NCBI RefSeq assembly: GCF_030247195.1
Contig: NC_080672.1
Coordinates: forward strand, 183,393,234 to 183,457,233
Direction of reading: 5' to 3'
DNA: 64,000 nucleotides
Source: Topomyia yanbarensis
Taxonomy: Eukaryota > Arthropoda > Insecta > Diptera > Culicidae
Part shown: piece after piece, positions 49,848 through 60,265 of the stretch
Layout of the letters: each line of letters opens with the position of its first letter
Numbering within the stretch: the first letter of the stretch is position 1
Position numbers and translations under genes: made by a program
Notes under the pieces: generated by a model
What the model saw: the letters and a program-made list of their open reading frames with translations, nothing else
What the model was told of the DNA's origin: nothing
The model's database searches: none

Positions 49848-49925
49848 CGTTTAGTCGAATACCGTTTCGACGAATGTCATTTGGCTGAAAGCCATTTTGC
49901 CGAATATCATTTGGTCGAAAATAAT
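49848..49925. repeat. Degenerate minisatellite (TTTGGYNGAA-like words)
   Basis: Repeated words such as TCGAATACCGTTTCG, CGAATGTCATTTGG, CATTTTGCCGAAT and TCATTTGGTCGAA occur in a row. Confidence 0.5.
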
Positions 49926-50154
49926 ATTTACAAAAATCTCCTATTCTTTTGACTTTTTTCCGCGGTTATTCGAAAATCCGCGTAAAAAACTCAGCAAAAG
50001 ACTTAGAATATTTTTGGAAGTTTTTTTGAGCGGATTTCGCAATTAATGCGGTTTTTGCAAAAATATTCTAAGTCCTTTTAAATGCAAAAGACTTAGAAGA
50101 TTTTCGGAAGATGGAAAAGATGGGTATGCAAGACTCCTTATGGCCCACACCCCA

Positions 50155-50395
50155 ACAATATGGGTATTTTCGGAATGGACTTGAAGAGTAGCCGACAAAA
50201 ATTGATTTTGACGCTATTTTGAAATCCAAAATGGCGACTTTCGGTTTAGTGAAATCGATAATACCCAATCAATATGGGTATTTTCGGAATGGTCTTGAAT
50301 AATAGGTGCCAGAAATTGATTGATGGCGACTTCCGGTTAAGCGAAATTCGCTATAACTCAATCAATATGGATATTTTCGGAATGATTAAGATCAT
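50155..50395 (-). repeat. ~116-bp satellite, left array (minus orientation)
   Basis: At least two units with words GGGTATTTTCGGAATGG, ATTGATT, AATGGCGACTT and CGGTTTAG, which are complements of the units at 51003-51405. Confidence 0.75.
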
Positions 50396-51002
50396 TCCAA
50401 AAATACTGTATTTTAGCGTGATATATTTGAAGCGTGATATATTTAAAACAAAACAAAAAAATACATTTAAGCATTAACCCATGTATTTCTATGAACAAAA
50501 AGTAATAAAAAGTTAGTTAGTCAAAAAGAATAAATCATAATGGGTAATGAGCCTATTTTTTCCATGTTTCTATTATCACACTACCCATTTGAAGCCGTTG
50601 GTTAGAGCAGCGTCTGCCATCTTTGTTCAATGCGTTGGGTCAAACGATATGGCATAAGCGGATAATTTTTCCCCATACAGCTTCACTTTACCGTTTCTTA
50701 AGAATCTATACTTTAAGATAAAAAAAAGCTCGACTTTTTGACCGACCTCATCATATATAAACCCTTAACGAAATAGTCCGAAACCCAATAATAGGCTACA
50801 TGTAAATAAGCAACTCAATTGTAAAAAAATCCTAAAAGTACCAGGACACAACATGTGGCTTAATTGGATCAAAACGTAGTGCGCCTTGTCTGTTTTTCAA
50901 AAAGCGTGATATAATCGAGACAAAACCGTGATATAATCGAGGATGATATAAACGAGTATTGATATAAACGCATAGTGATATAATCGAAACATTACTGTAT
51001 AG
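50396..51002. other. Segment between opposed satellite arrays
   Basis: It contains a truncated MITE (50542-50645) and two clusters of TGATATA words: two copies at 50418-50445 and five at 50905-50985. No gene is visible. Confidence 0.5.
50542..50645. mobile_element. MITE copy 3 (truncated) of the GGGTRATGAGCC family
   Basis: Matches the first ~105 bp of 7234-7551 (GGGTAATGAGCC, CCATGTTTCTATTATCA, GTCTGCCATCTTTGTTCAA), then stops. Confidence 0.8.
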
Positions 51003-51405
51003 CGAATTTTGCTAAACCGGAAGGCGCCAGTTTTGATTTCAAAATGGCGTCAAAAATCAATTTCTGATATCTACTCGTCAAGACCGTTTCGAAAATACAC
51101 ATATTGATTGAGTTATATCGATTTCACTAAACCGGAAGTCGCCATCTTTGATTTCAAAATGGTGTCAAAAATCAATTTCTGGCACCTACTCGTCAAGACC
51201 ATTCCGAAAATACCCATATTGATTGAGTTATAGCGAATTTCGCTAAACCGGAAGTCGCCATCTTTGATTTCAAAATGGCGTCAATATCAATTTCTGGCAC
51301 ATACTCTTCAAGACCATTCCGAAAATACCCGTATTGATTGAGTTATAGCGAATTTCGTTAAACCGAAAAACGCCATCTTTGATTTCAAAATGGCGTCAAA
51401 TCCTG
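51003..51405 (+). repeat. ~116-bp satellite, right array (4 units)
   Basis: Four tandem units have CTAAACCGG at 51012, 51127, 51243 and a variant at 51359, so the period is 115-116 bp. Each unit has CAAAATGGCGTCAA, AATCAATTTCTG and ATTGATTGAGTTATA blocks. The left array is the same unit inverted. Confidence 0.9.
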
Positions 51406-51559
51406 GGTGTACTCTATCCCATATTATTTAAAAAAATCAAGTCATACAAACATTTAGCGTATCTAATGTCACCCATCTCAAAAATACCTCAATTGACACA
51501 GATTATTTGTTCCGAAGACATAAAAGCTCTAGAACCAATAGTTTAGACACAAATAAATT

Positions 51560-52535
51560 CTGTATTCGGATCACTGTGCGCTAGTTCAAGACCATCGAAA
51601 CCAATCAATGATTCGTATGACCTCACACGAAACATTGCTTGGGAGAGCAATGGTGCCATAATATCCAAAATTATTTAAAACAGGTGCTTCCTCCGGAGGA
51701 AATGTACAAGTTTTCTCCCTACTTGTTTCTCGATACCACTATTCAAGATCAGACGAAACGAGTATCTGGCGAGAACACTTAAAAATATTTTCCCAATCCG
51801 TTAACGAGAAAAACATCGATGAACAATCTTTGGGGCACGACCAGACGTATACGAAACCGAAACAGTAGGTATTAACGAGAACGTGGAATATTCAAACCGT
51901 TTGATATTCGATTTCGCCAAGGTTTGTCCTAATTACAACCGGCACTTAAGACCTACCGCGCTGCCTTGCCTCACGGTACCGCGAACAAAACACCGTTTTT
52001 TATGATAGAGTTCTCACTTACTCTCTTATCATGAAACAATAAAGCCCCAAGGGCAGACAGAATCAAATTCAACTTGTAGAAGAATCTCTGTCTCTGCAAA
52101 AACACATTTGTTGAATTTCTTTAAGAAATTTCTAGGGGGTAAACATTGTCCCACACGATAAAATACAAGTGAGTGTCGTCACCATCCAAAAATCAGCCTC
52201 CAATCACAAATCGTATCGGCCGATTGCAATGCTCTCATGTATCCGGAAGTTGATCGAGAAAATGATCCTGTTCCGTCTCGACAATTGGGTCGAAGTAAAT
52301 GGCTTACTGTCAGATTTTGGCTTTCACAAAGGCAAAGGGACGAACGATTGCCTTGCGTTGTTATCAACAGACATTTAAATGGCCTATGCTCGTTAAGAGC
52401 ACATGGCATACGTTCTATTGGACATAAAGAAGGTTTTTGATTCAGTTTTTACAACATTCTTTCCGAAAAGCTGCACCAGCATGATCTTTCAATAACTTGG
52501 AACAATTTTTTTGCCTTGGAATTTGTTTGCAAAGC
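51560..52535 (+). pseudogene. ORF2 endonuclease end and RT N-terminal part, I-group copy 3
   Basis: Reads a SYDLTRNIAWES block near 51615, and much later KSYRPIAMLSCIRKLIEKMI near 52200, WVEVNGLLSDFGFHKGKGTN near 52290 and FYNILSEKLHQHDLS near 52448, in the same order as copies 1 and 2. Many stops and frameshifts occur between 51700 and 52160. Confidence 0.85.
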
Positions 52536-52543
52536 ATGCAGTG

Positions 52544-52803
52544 CAGAGATGTCAGATTTGCAGACAAGTTTGCAAATTCGCAGACTTTTAATTTAAGCTG
52601 CAGATTTTTTCGATGACGCAGATATTTGCAGATTTTTTAGTTTGGTTGCAGATATTTGCAGATTTTTTAGTTTGGTTGCAGATATTTGCAGATTTTTGAA
52701 TATTAAGACTTTTAGTTACACTAGCTTTCCTGACAATTTTTGTTCTTCCCAGGCTTTTAAAATTATTATTGCAGACATTTGAAAAAAGTACCTGGCATCT
52801 CTG
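52544..52803. mobile_element. 260-bp hAT-like MITE
   Basis: The ends are CAGAGATGTCAG and the complement CAGAGATGCCAG, with an 8-bp TSD ATGCAGTG / ATACAGTG (52536-52543, 52804-52811; one mismatch). It lies exactly across the left border of the Tc1-like element, so it inserted after that element. It contains a 30-bp minisatellite. Confidence 0.85.
52615..52700 (+). repeat. 30-bp minisatellite inside the hAT-like MITE
   Basis: About 2.7 copies of a unit beginning GCAGATATTTGCAGATTTTT; the first two are identical. Confidence 0.9.
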
Positions 52804-53675
52804 ATACAGTGACACAATCTCATATTCGTACACCTCTAGTGTATATGTTTAATATTGTTTCATGAATGTTTACGCTATTTAATATAGGTATTGTTTTGTT
52901 AATGTGGTAGTAGAATCACTATCTGTCATTTTCTTATCATTTGTAATCTAAAGTGTGCAAGTTTCCGTACATTACACATAAAAAATCATTACTTGGTGTG
53001 AAAATGGCACAATTTCACATTCGTACACTTTTGAAAAGTCAATTAATTTGTCCATTTTAAGGCCTGCTATTTCTTTATTTTTTGTTTTACTTAGAAAAAT
53101 AGATTTTATGACTACAGAAAAGTGTTCATTGGCACAGTTTTCTCTACACTAGTTTAAGAAATTCCCTAAAACTAACGTAATGGTTAAAAAAAAGTAAACT
53201 AGCTGCCATTATGGGACGAAAATTAATTATTACTCACCAAAATGAAGGTAAATTACTTCAAGAAATCTTTGAAATTGTTCAAAGGTTGCGTCCAACTATT
53301 TAAAATGTCGTTAAAAGCTTTGATGTGGCGGAACGTAGAGCAGATATTGCGAAAAACTTGAACTGTAAACAATTTACGATGAGGGATAAACAATTTTTAA
53401 TTAGGAAAAAATTGGGAAAATTGAGTAATTAATGTTATATACATGGTAAATAAATCGAATCATAGCATTAAAGTATAAGTCCGCTCTGGTACGGCTTGTA
53501 ATGTATGGAGAACGGCCAATTACAATACCTGTGTTCTGAGCAAGAAGCTGTTCATCAATGAGAAGAACAAAGAATTGATTTTTCATTTACTAAACAACAT
53601 TGAAACATTTTATCGGAATGTTGGAAAGATTTTAAACTTTGTCTACGAGTCCAAATTCAACATCTTTGACTCAAA

Positions 53676-55348
53676 GGGAGCACGTCGTTTGGCATAAGTT
53701 CGTTTGGCATAAGTTCATTTGGCATAACAGTAGGTGACACATACGTTCGTTTGGCATAATGTTCATTTGGCATAATGGTCATTTGGCATAATGGTCGTTT
53801 GGCATAATGGTCGTTTGGCATAATGGTCGTTTGGCATAATTTAAAAAATACGTTGAATTTTCTGTTACTAGTCGTTGACGCCTAATGTGGCTACGCCACA
53901 TCGCTTTAAACCCGGTGCTGTCCGACATCGCTCCGCTCCGTCGGACTTGAACTAGTTGATAGCCCCTATGTTTGAGTAATCCGGGCAAACGAGTGGATCA
54001 CAGGTTTGCTCGCGAGGGGCCGCCGCCGCACCATCGAAACCCGGCGGATCTCGCTTCGGATCCTTGGTCTCAGTTATGCGACATTGCCATGGGTTAATTG
54101 GTATATAGGTTCTAATAACTGCTCATATTAGAAAGAAGAATCAACCCTTATGTTTAAGTAATCCGGGCAAACGAGTAAATCAACACTTTGCTAGCGAACT
54201 TATTAAACATGCAGATTAAAAGAGCTGCTCATTTTTGAAAGAAGGAGTCAACTCATAATTTTGGGTAAAACGGGCAAACGAGTATATCACCAGTTTGCTT
54301 GCGAGGGCCATTTGGTATGCAAATTTAAAGAACAGCTCATGACTGAAAGAAGGAATCAACCTTCTGGCAAACATACACGTATATATTTACCAGAAACAAG
54401 GATTGATTCCTTCTTTAAGACATGAGCAGTTCTTTGAATTTGTATGCCAAATAGCGCTCGCAAGTAAACTGGTGATCCACTCGTTTGCTCAAACTTAGGG
54501 GTTGATTCCTTCTTTCAAACATGAGCAGTTCTTTGAATCAATATACCAAATAGCCCTTGGAAATATCGCATAACCGAGACCAAGGGGCCGAGGTGGTCAT
54601 CGACCCGCCATCAGAAGTGGCTACCTCTCACTAGCAACTCACTCGTTTGCTCGAGTTACTCAAACATAGGGGCTATCAAATAGTTTAACTACCATACTTA
54701 AAGCGATGTGGCGTAGCCACATTAGGCGTCAACATTAAATATAAGAGATTTCAATGGATATTTCAAATTATGCCAAACGACCATTATGCCAACCCAAGTA
54801 GCACGCTTTGTTACTGTATAGTATTTGTAACTCTCTTGGTAACAACTATGTTATGGAAAAAGCGCACTTTGTTTGTATGTTGTGCAACATGTTCCTAATT
54901 GCAGCAAAATTATGAAAACAATAGCTGTGCCATTTGTCGAGCACTGGGTAGTTGGACAGTTCTGTTTTAGGGTGGAATGACAAACAAAGAGGCATTTGCA
55001 ACTTGTTAGACTGTTTGTGCAAGTTAGCAAAGTTTCTGATTAGTTTCAAAACTGTTATTGATGTTTGCATACTTAACACTATTGGCCAGCTCTATAGTTA
55101 CATAGTTGCACAATCAGTTTAAATTCCCGTGTAAATTCTTTTCAAATATATCCAACAATAAAAAAAATGTGTAGCCGTTGTGCAACATTTAAAACTTTCA
55201 ACAAGTTGCAATTGCTACTTGGGAAACGACCATTATGCCAAATGAACATTATGCCAAACGAAAGCATGTGTCACCTGCTGTTATGCCAAATGAACATTAT
55301 GCCAAATGAACTTATGCCAAACGTACTTATGCCAAACGACGTGCTCCC
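53676..55348. mobile_element. Foldback element with TTTGGCATAA repeats, 1.67 kb
   Basis: The ends GGGAGCACGTCGTTTGGCAT are exact inverted repeats, followed by rows of TTTGGCATAA words (about nine in the first 165 bp). The 8-bp TSD GACTCAAA is exact (53668-53675, 55349-55356). The inner region is also a large palindrome: 53876-54370 pairs with 54385-54735, with ACTCGTTTGC words and a centre near 54380. A separate MITE sits in the right arm. No coding frame. Confidence 0.9.
54793..55223. mobile_element. 431-bp TIR element nested in the foldback
   Basis: Ends CCCAAGTAGC and exact complement, in the TTTGGCATAA region of the right arm. TSD is unclear (possibly AA). No ORF. Confidence 0.7.
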
Positions 55349-55575
55349 GACTCAAATGACTGTTGTTTCAAGCAGAGAAAATCGAACTCAGACCTGGACG
55401 TTAAAGGCTTATAACAGCAACCAAGCGCAGAGACAGTGGACTTTTTGTATGAGGTATTATAAGTCCACTAGAAATATGGTCTTCATTGATGGAATGATGG
55501 ATCAGAATGTGTATTTTATTATGAAGATCTTAAAATAAATTTTAAAGCAAGGCTTCCATTAAATGGTACTTTTAC

Positions 55576-55870
55576 CACAGACTAACAGACATAACACTCA
55601 AAAACAAAGCTTCGCCCGCTGTAACGCTCATTTTAAATATATTTGTAGTTGGGACTGTGGCCACATTTGAAATTATGGCGCCACTGACATATGAACAAGC
55701 ATATGGGGGATAGACCACTAGTGAAAAATTGTTCTCAAACCTGAGGGGTAACCAACCAGTAAATGAGTGATTGGGACTGTGAATAAAAGGTGGAGCTAGT
55801 GTTCTGGGAAAATTGTCGGATCGATGTTTTTGAGGGAATTCCCTCATAGTGTTATGTATGTTAGTCTGTG
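55576..55870. mobile_element. 295-bp MITE with CACAGACTAACA ends
   Basis: The ends CACAGACTAACAGACATAA and complement (one mismatch) are flanked by CTTTTAC at 55569-55575 and 55871-55877. Inserted in the Tc1-like transposase. Confidence 0.85.
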
Positions 55871-56030
55871 CTTTTACTAAGAAATGGTGGATATTGGAAA
55901 TTCGATCAGGAAAAGAACCTAAAGCATAAGGCGTGCAAAAAACGTTTAGAGTAAATTTATAATTGTTTGAATGTTATGGATTCTCCACTGCGGACCCCGT
56001 TTATTAACTGATTCGAAAAATAAATGGGAG

Positions 56031-57666
56031 TATTTTTTTAACGGGCTGATAGGACTGCAGCTTATAGCTTGAGGGATCTCGGTCCGTCCCGCGAGACAAA
56101 ATTTGCAAAATCGGAAGGATTAGCGACTGTCCGCCAAATAAACACCGGTCCTCGGGAGGAGGACTAAATTTTGCGCCTGTTTGTCTCGAAGTGTGTAACG
56201 TCAAGTTCTCTATTTTGTCTGGTCCAATGTATCCTGCTCCTAACAACGCGTGCTAAATCGTCAGTGATGCAATTAAAACTTCGCATTGATTCCGCTTCTA
56301 TTTTCTTCCTGATCTACTCATGGGTCCCCTAGGTCAGAAGCGGATCAATCACTATTTGGCGCAAGTTCAGAGCGTGTAACGTCGTGTCATCTAGTCTGTC
56401 ATCCTATGGAAAATCATCCTACCATCGCCTTGGGGTCAACGTCATATTGGCAAATTTCGCATTGAATCCGCTTCTGTCTCATCCTAATCTCCTTTTTGTC
56501 TCCTAGGTCCGAAGCAGATCAATCGACTATTAATTGAAACGGTAAACATACTAGCAGTATTAGTCCTTACTCGCGCATACTTTTCCTTCAACTGTGCTGT
56601 TTCTTCTCTATCTTACAACTGTGCTGTTTCTTCTCTATCTTATAACATAACTCGATTATCCCTGTTCTAGTCAATATACATATTCATTACATTATGGACC
56701 AGACAAACCCTTAATTTTTCTATTATTATTATCCTGAGTAGCTATACCAGTGAAGGTATTTTAGGATTTCGTTAAAAAGAATCTCTGCCAATAAAGGCGT
56801 AAGCAATATTTATCCACATAAAGTTTGCTCGAAACGAATGTCCGCCTGGTTCGACTCGAACAGACCACACCGACCCGAAAGGGTTGCTTATCATTTCTGA
56901 GAGCCGGTGTGCTTGATCGAGTTTAATAATCATAAGAACAAATCCTGAATAATTAACTATCTCTTAGGTGCCAGTCCTGCACTCCTTTCCTGAACTAGCC
57001 TCATACTCACGATCAAAAGAGTCGACAACTAGTAGGATCTACATGTCCCCCACCCAAGCGAATTGATCAACTTGCAAGTAGGAGCACATATCTACCAACC
57101 AGCCAAGAAGACTTCCGAATCAATGAGAATGGACCATGCCAATCGAAGGCCACAGGCCCAGCGCCATCTCGTACAGTGTCATTGTCATTTCTCAGCCCAC
57201 CCTCTGGCAGACGTTCATCCGCCCATCTAGACTCTGTCAAGATGAGAACCTACAAAGCCTAACTGTTCGTATGTCCTAGTCCGTTTAGATTTTGGTTTGC
57301 TGAAACGAAACAAGAAAAGCAAAATAATTGTGATTAGTGTCGTAGTTATAATAAATAAGTAAACGATTTCTCCTCTGTTGTCCGTTCCCTTGTTCGTAGT
57401 CCTCCCTCCTGTTCCTGATCTGTTTGGGCCACTGGCTTTCCGTTTCCTTGGCCGTCACGTTCGAACCGCACCAATCCGTTCATATCATGGCAGGAGAAAC
57501 AAATGAAAAGACAAAACAAAACAAAATGAAAATAAATGGACATCTGCTATCTGTGCCTACATTGATGTTGCTTCTCAGTTTTGCACGACCCAGGGGGGAC
57601 TTGGCCTTGATCCCAATGCTCTGTCACCGATGTTACGTGATATTCGTTATGGAATATTCTTTGTTT
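56031..57666. other. Unassigned segment inside the Tc1-like element
   Basis: It is GC-richer than its surroundings, so likely a further insert. It has a direct repeat of CGCATTGAWTCCGCTTCT and CCTAGGTCNGAAGC blocks (56280-56348 and 56458-56526), GTGTAACGTC words at 56192 and 56369, and a doubled AACTGTGCTGTTTCTTCTCT (56588-56640). No credible ORF; the frames 57424-57681 and 57543-57346 show no domain. It may be LTR or leader sequence of an unknown element. Confidence 0.4.
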
Positions 57667-57804
57667 GGGGGCTATTCATAAACAATGTTGTACTTTTTTA
57701 TCCCTGATCCGCTGATACGTCTAAAATTCATTTTTAGTTTTTATCTCGTTACGTGACGCTCTTCCCCTATTGTCAATATCCAACATCATTTATGAATGGT
57801 CCCC
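57667..57804. mobile_element. 138-bp MITE (GGGGGCTATTCATAAA ends)
   Basis: Left end GGGGGCTATTCATAAACAATGTTG-like and right end complement GGGGACCATTCATAAATGATG-like form imperfect TIRs. Interior CGTTACGTGACGC. TSD not clear. Confidence 0.65.
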
Positions 57805-58388
57805 TGGTGATATATTTAGAGCAGACAATCCAATGCAAAATAGGATTTTAGTGCGCTCTTGGCGCCTTGTGTCACATCTTCATGTTTGTTATACATATTA
57901 AGAATACCAAAGCATGCGATGTGATGACCGGAAGATTAGAGACGCAACTCCTCCCCTTCCCCCAGAAAAATAAATAAGAGTATTTAGATAAAAAGTGTAA
58001 AACTATCCGGATTATAATGAGAATGATCTTAGAAACTACTATTTAGAAGAATGGGATAAAATTTAAGTTGAATACACACAAAAACTAGTGGTTAGCATTC
58101 CAATACGATTGAAAACTGTAACTACAAACAAAAGCTAGCACATTGAATATTTATTATAGAAATTTCAATAGATTTTTGAAAAAATATGTGTACTGTAGGA
58201 ATATGAGATTGCGTATATATTTGACTATCTTTAGAATTATGATTATTTTTGAAAAAATGAGCACTTGTAGTACAAAGATAATTATTGTATCTTCCCTATG
58301 CTGCCTAGTAAACTATTTCTACATATATAAAATATCTCGTAAACTTAATTTTTACTTGTAAAATACATATAAGTATTCCGCATAGCGG
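57805..58388. other. AT-rich right part of Tc1-like element
   Basis: No protein is supportable; the 72-codon frame at 58143-58361 is AT-rich and without a motif. Confidence 0.4.
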
Positions 58389-58416
58389 TGTACGAAAATG
58401 AGATTGTGTCACTGTA

Positions 58417-59120
58417 TGTACTTCTAGCCTGACGATTCGTCGACGTTGAGATTCAGCTACATAGGTCTTCCCCAGGGCTCATGTGTAAGTCCCCTTCTAT
58501 ACAATGTTTACATCAATGACATCGATGAATGTGTTGACACTTCCTGCACGATAATGCAACTTGTAGACGACGGTGTGATTTCATTAATGTCCAACCATTA
58601 CACGCAGGATGCACATCTCCGACGTATGGGGCTCGTGGATGATGGTGTCTTCGTTTTTGGCGATGGCCATGACCATATCGAACATATTGTCTGGGCGGTT
58701 CCGAGTATTTTCCGCCATGTCTAGGCTAATGGATTCCCTTCGTGCCCAAGGAAGATCACCCAACGTTCCGGTCCAAGATGTAATAGCAAGTCGCAATCGT
58801 CTCTATATGCCCCTTATCAATCAATTCCTAAAAAAATCTATATCGAAATTTAGCCCCTCTCAGATTTTTTTTATTGCCTTTGTGCTGCCGATTCGCACCA
58901 GAACGGTAATACGTAATCGTCTTCATTTTCACTACTACATCATCTGAAATTGGAGCAGAACAGAATCCAAGGATTGATGCATTTTGAAGGATTCCTTACG
59001 GGTCCAAAAAGGACAATCTTACGTCCTGCTACAATTACGTTTTGGCAGTCTAAGGCTGCCAGAAACCTTCAAACTCCAACGGTAACGTGCCTTATCAAAT
59101 AAACAGACTGAATAAAAAAA
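58417..59120 (+). pseudogene. ORF2 RT motif, C-terminus and 3' end, I-group copy 3
   Basis: Reads RFSYIGLPQGSCVSPLLYNV and NDIDECVDTSCTIMQLVDDG (RT catalytic pair as VDD, near 58566). It then jumps in frame straight to SNHYTQDAHLRRMGL near 58590. The thumb region and the whole RNase H are deleted. It continues with a NVPVQDVIASRNRLYMPLI block. The rest to 59120 is the 3' UTR and tail. Confidence 0.85.
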
Positions 59121-60037
59121 ATGTTTTACTGTGTTCACCTGTTAGTCTATGATAAAGCTGACACATCAGCATACTTCTTATTCCTGTCATCGTTTTCCAA
59201 CCTCTCTCCCAAGACGTAATTGGAGCTACTTCTATGTTGAAATTAATCATCCTTGTAAATGTCTTTCCCAATCAATTCGTCTCACATACAAAAGCAGTTT
59301 CCAAACTATTACTAGTCTTCAAAATAACACTAGTTTGAAATTTCCCCCCAAACTTTTCATAAAATTCAATTGTTCCCTCTCGTATACTGAGCTGAATTCT
59401 TAGTTTTAGGATAGCTATTAAAATGCTCCTCTTAGTATTAATATAAAAAATCAAATTGTAATATCCTAGTTCCGAGAAATTTATAAATCTCTGAAAAATT
59501 TAAAATAAAGAAATTGGCACCGTCAAGCAAACGCAAGCATACCGAGTTAACTAAACAGAAGAAATGCAAAATAGGAGTTGAGGCAACAGGCAGTCATCTG
59601 TAGCTCTAATGATTCGACTGCGCGCTTAGCCACGGAGTGTGAAACGCGGACAATTCCGAATGTATGTCAGATTTTCAGATTCAGCAAACCTGATTCGTAC
59701 AGGATCCGTTTAACAGTTATTTTATTTAAAAAAGTTGTTGGAACAAACGATGATTACCATGTAGTTCGTGTGAATTTTACACATTGCGCCAAGAAAGTAT
59801 TGTAGGGTGTATGTATCAACCTATCGCAGAAATAGGAAAATGATCAGCCAATCTTTTTTTCTTACTTAGGCTAATAAGAAAGACGATATCATCTGAAAAT
59901 AACATTCTTTAATTGATTCATCACGTTCAGGATGACCGATCTAATTCGCCAGGTGTTACCTCAAATTTCTGTTTCTCCAGTAAACTAGGGGCAAAAAGTT
60001 ACTGTTTCATTATATGGGCCACTTTCGGTAGCGGCTG
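59121..60037. other. Unassigned region
   Basis: Frames at 59149-59403 and 59578-59805 have no recognisable domain. No repeat partner seen. Confidence 0.45.
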
Positions 60038-60058
60038 ATTGTAGAAGTATGGACAGTT

Positions 60059-60244
60059 GATGATGATGATATATTACTGCCACCTATTGCAGCAGGAGCA
60101 CCCTCCATAGCACTGGGTAGTCCTTACACTTCAACTTGATCAAGTATTACCCACTTATTATAATCAGCATGTCATTGTACGAAGGGCCAAAAAGGAGTTG
60201 GGCGACCGGTAAGCAAATTTCGCTTGCACGTATCATGGGGATGT
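60059..60244 (-). mobile_element. 186-bp SINE-like retroposon with (ATC)n tail
   Basis: An exact 20-bp direct repeat TTGTAGAAGTATGGACAGTT flanks it (60039-60058 and 60246-60265, 21 bp with the preceding A). On the minus strand the insert ends in repeated ATC units (the GATGATGAT at 60059), a typical microsatellite tail. Long TSD plus tail means target-primed reverse transcription. No clear A/B boxes, so it may be a SINE without tRNA head or a truncated LINE end. Confidence 0.75.
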
Positions 60245-60265
60245 ATTGTAGAAGTATGGACAGTT

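Larger units (their letters stand above)
53211..56030 (+). pseudogene. Tc1-type transposase, split and inactive
   Basis: It starts MGRKLIITHQNEGK at 53211, followed by the helix-turn-helix region (LRPTI*NVVKSF near 53290). A VYESKFNIFDSKG block (about 53641-53675) corresponds to the first catalytic Asp motif (usually DESKFN) with Tyr in place of Asp. After a foldback element (53676-55348), the MVFIDGMMDQNVYFIMKILK block follows (55476-55535). After a MITE (55576-55870), a block aligning with the QQDNDPKHTA motif reads DQEKNLKHKACK near 55908. Stops and lost catalytic residues make it inactive. In working relatives the enzyme cuts at the TIRs and inserts at TA. Confidence 0.8.
52807..58414. 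mobile_element. Tc1/mariner-like transposon, 5.6 kb with nested inserts
   Basis: The ends CAGTGACACAATCTCAT are inverted repeats (~28 bp with few mismatches), flanked by TA on the left (52805-52806) and TA on the right (58415-58416). Joining the outer flanks at a single TA keeps the I-group RT reading in register (KHM block of the family). It encodes a broken Tc1-type transposase and carries three nested elements plus unassigned DNA. Confidence 0.88.
51560..59120 (+). mobile_element. I-group non-LTR retrotransposon, copy 3, 5'-truncated and split
   Basis: ORF2 sequence of the same family as copies 1 and 2 starts near 51560. It runs to 52543, is interrupted by a hAT-like MITE and a Tc1-like element, and resumes at 58417. 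It ends with the family 3' block (GTGCCTTATCAAATAAACA) and A8 at 59113-59120. It is on the plus strand, opposite to copies 1 and 2. No clear TSD. Confidence 0.85.

Noticed and set aside
50905..50990. CRISPR-like array
   Set aside because: Repeats are short, irregularly spaced, AT-rich and in an insect genome; they are subterminal words of a DNA element.
57424..57681. Frames inside 56.0-57.7 kb as genes
   Set aside because: No recognisable motif; opposite-strand frames are equally long, and the region sits inside a transposon.
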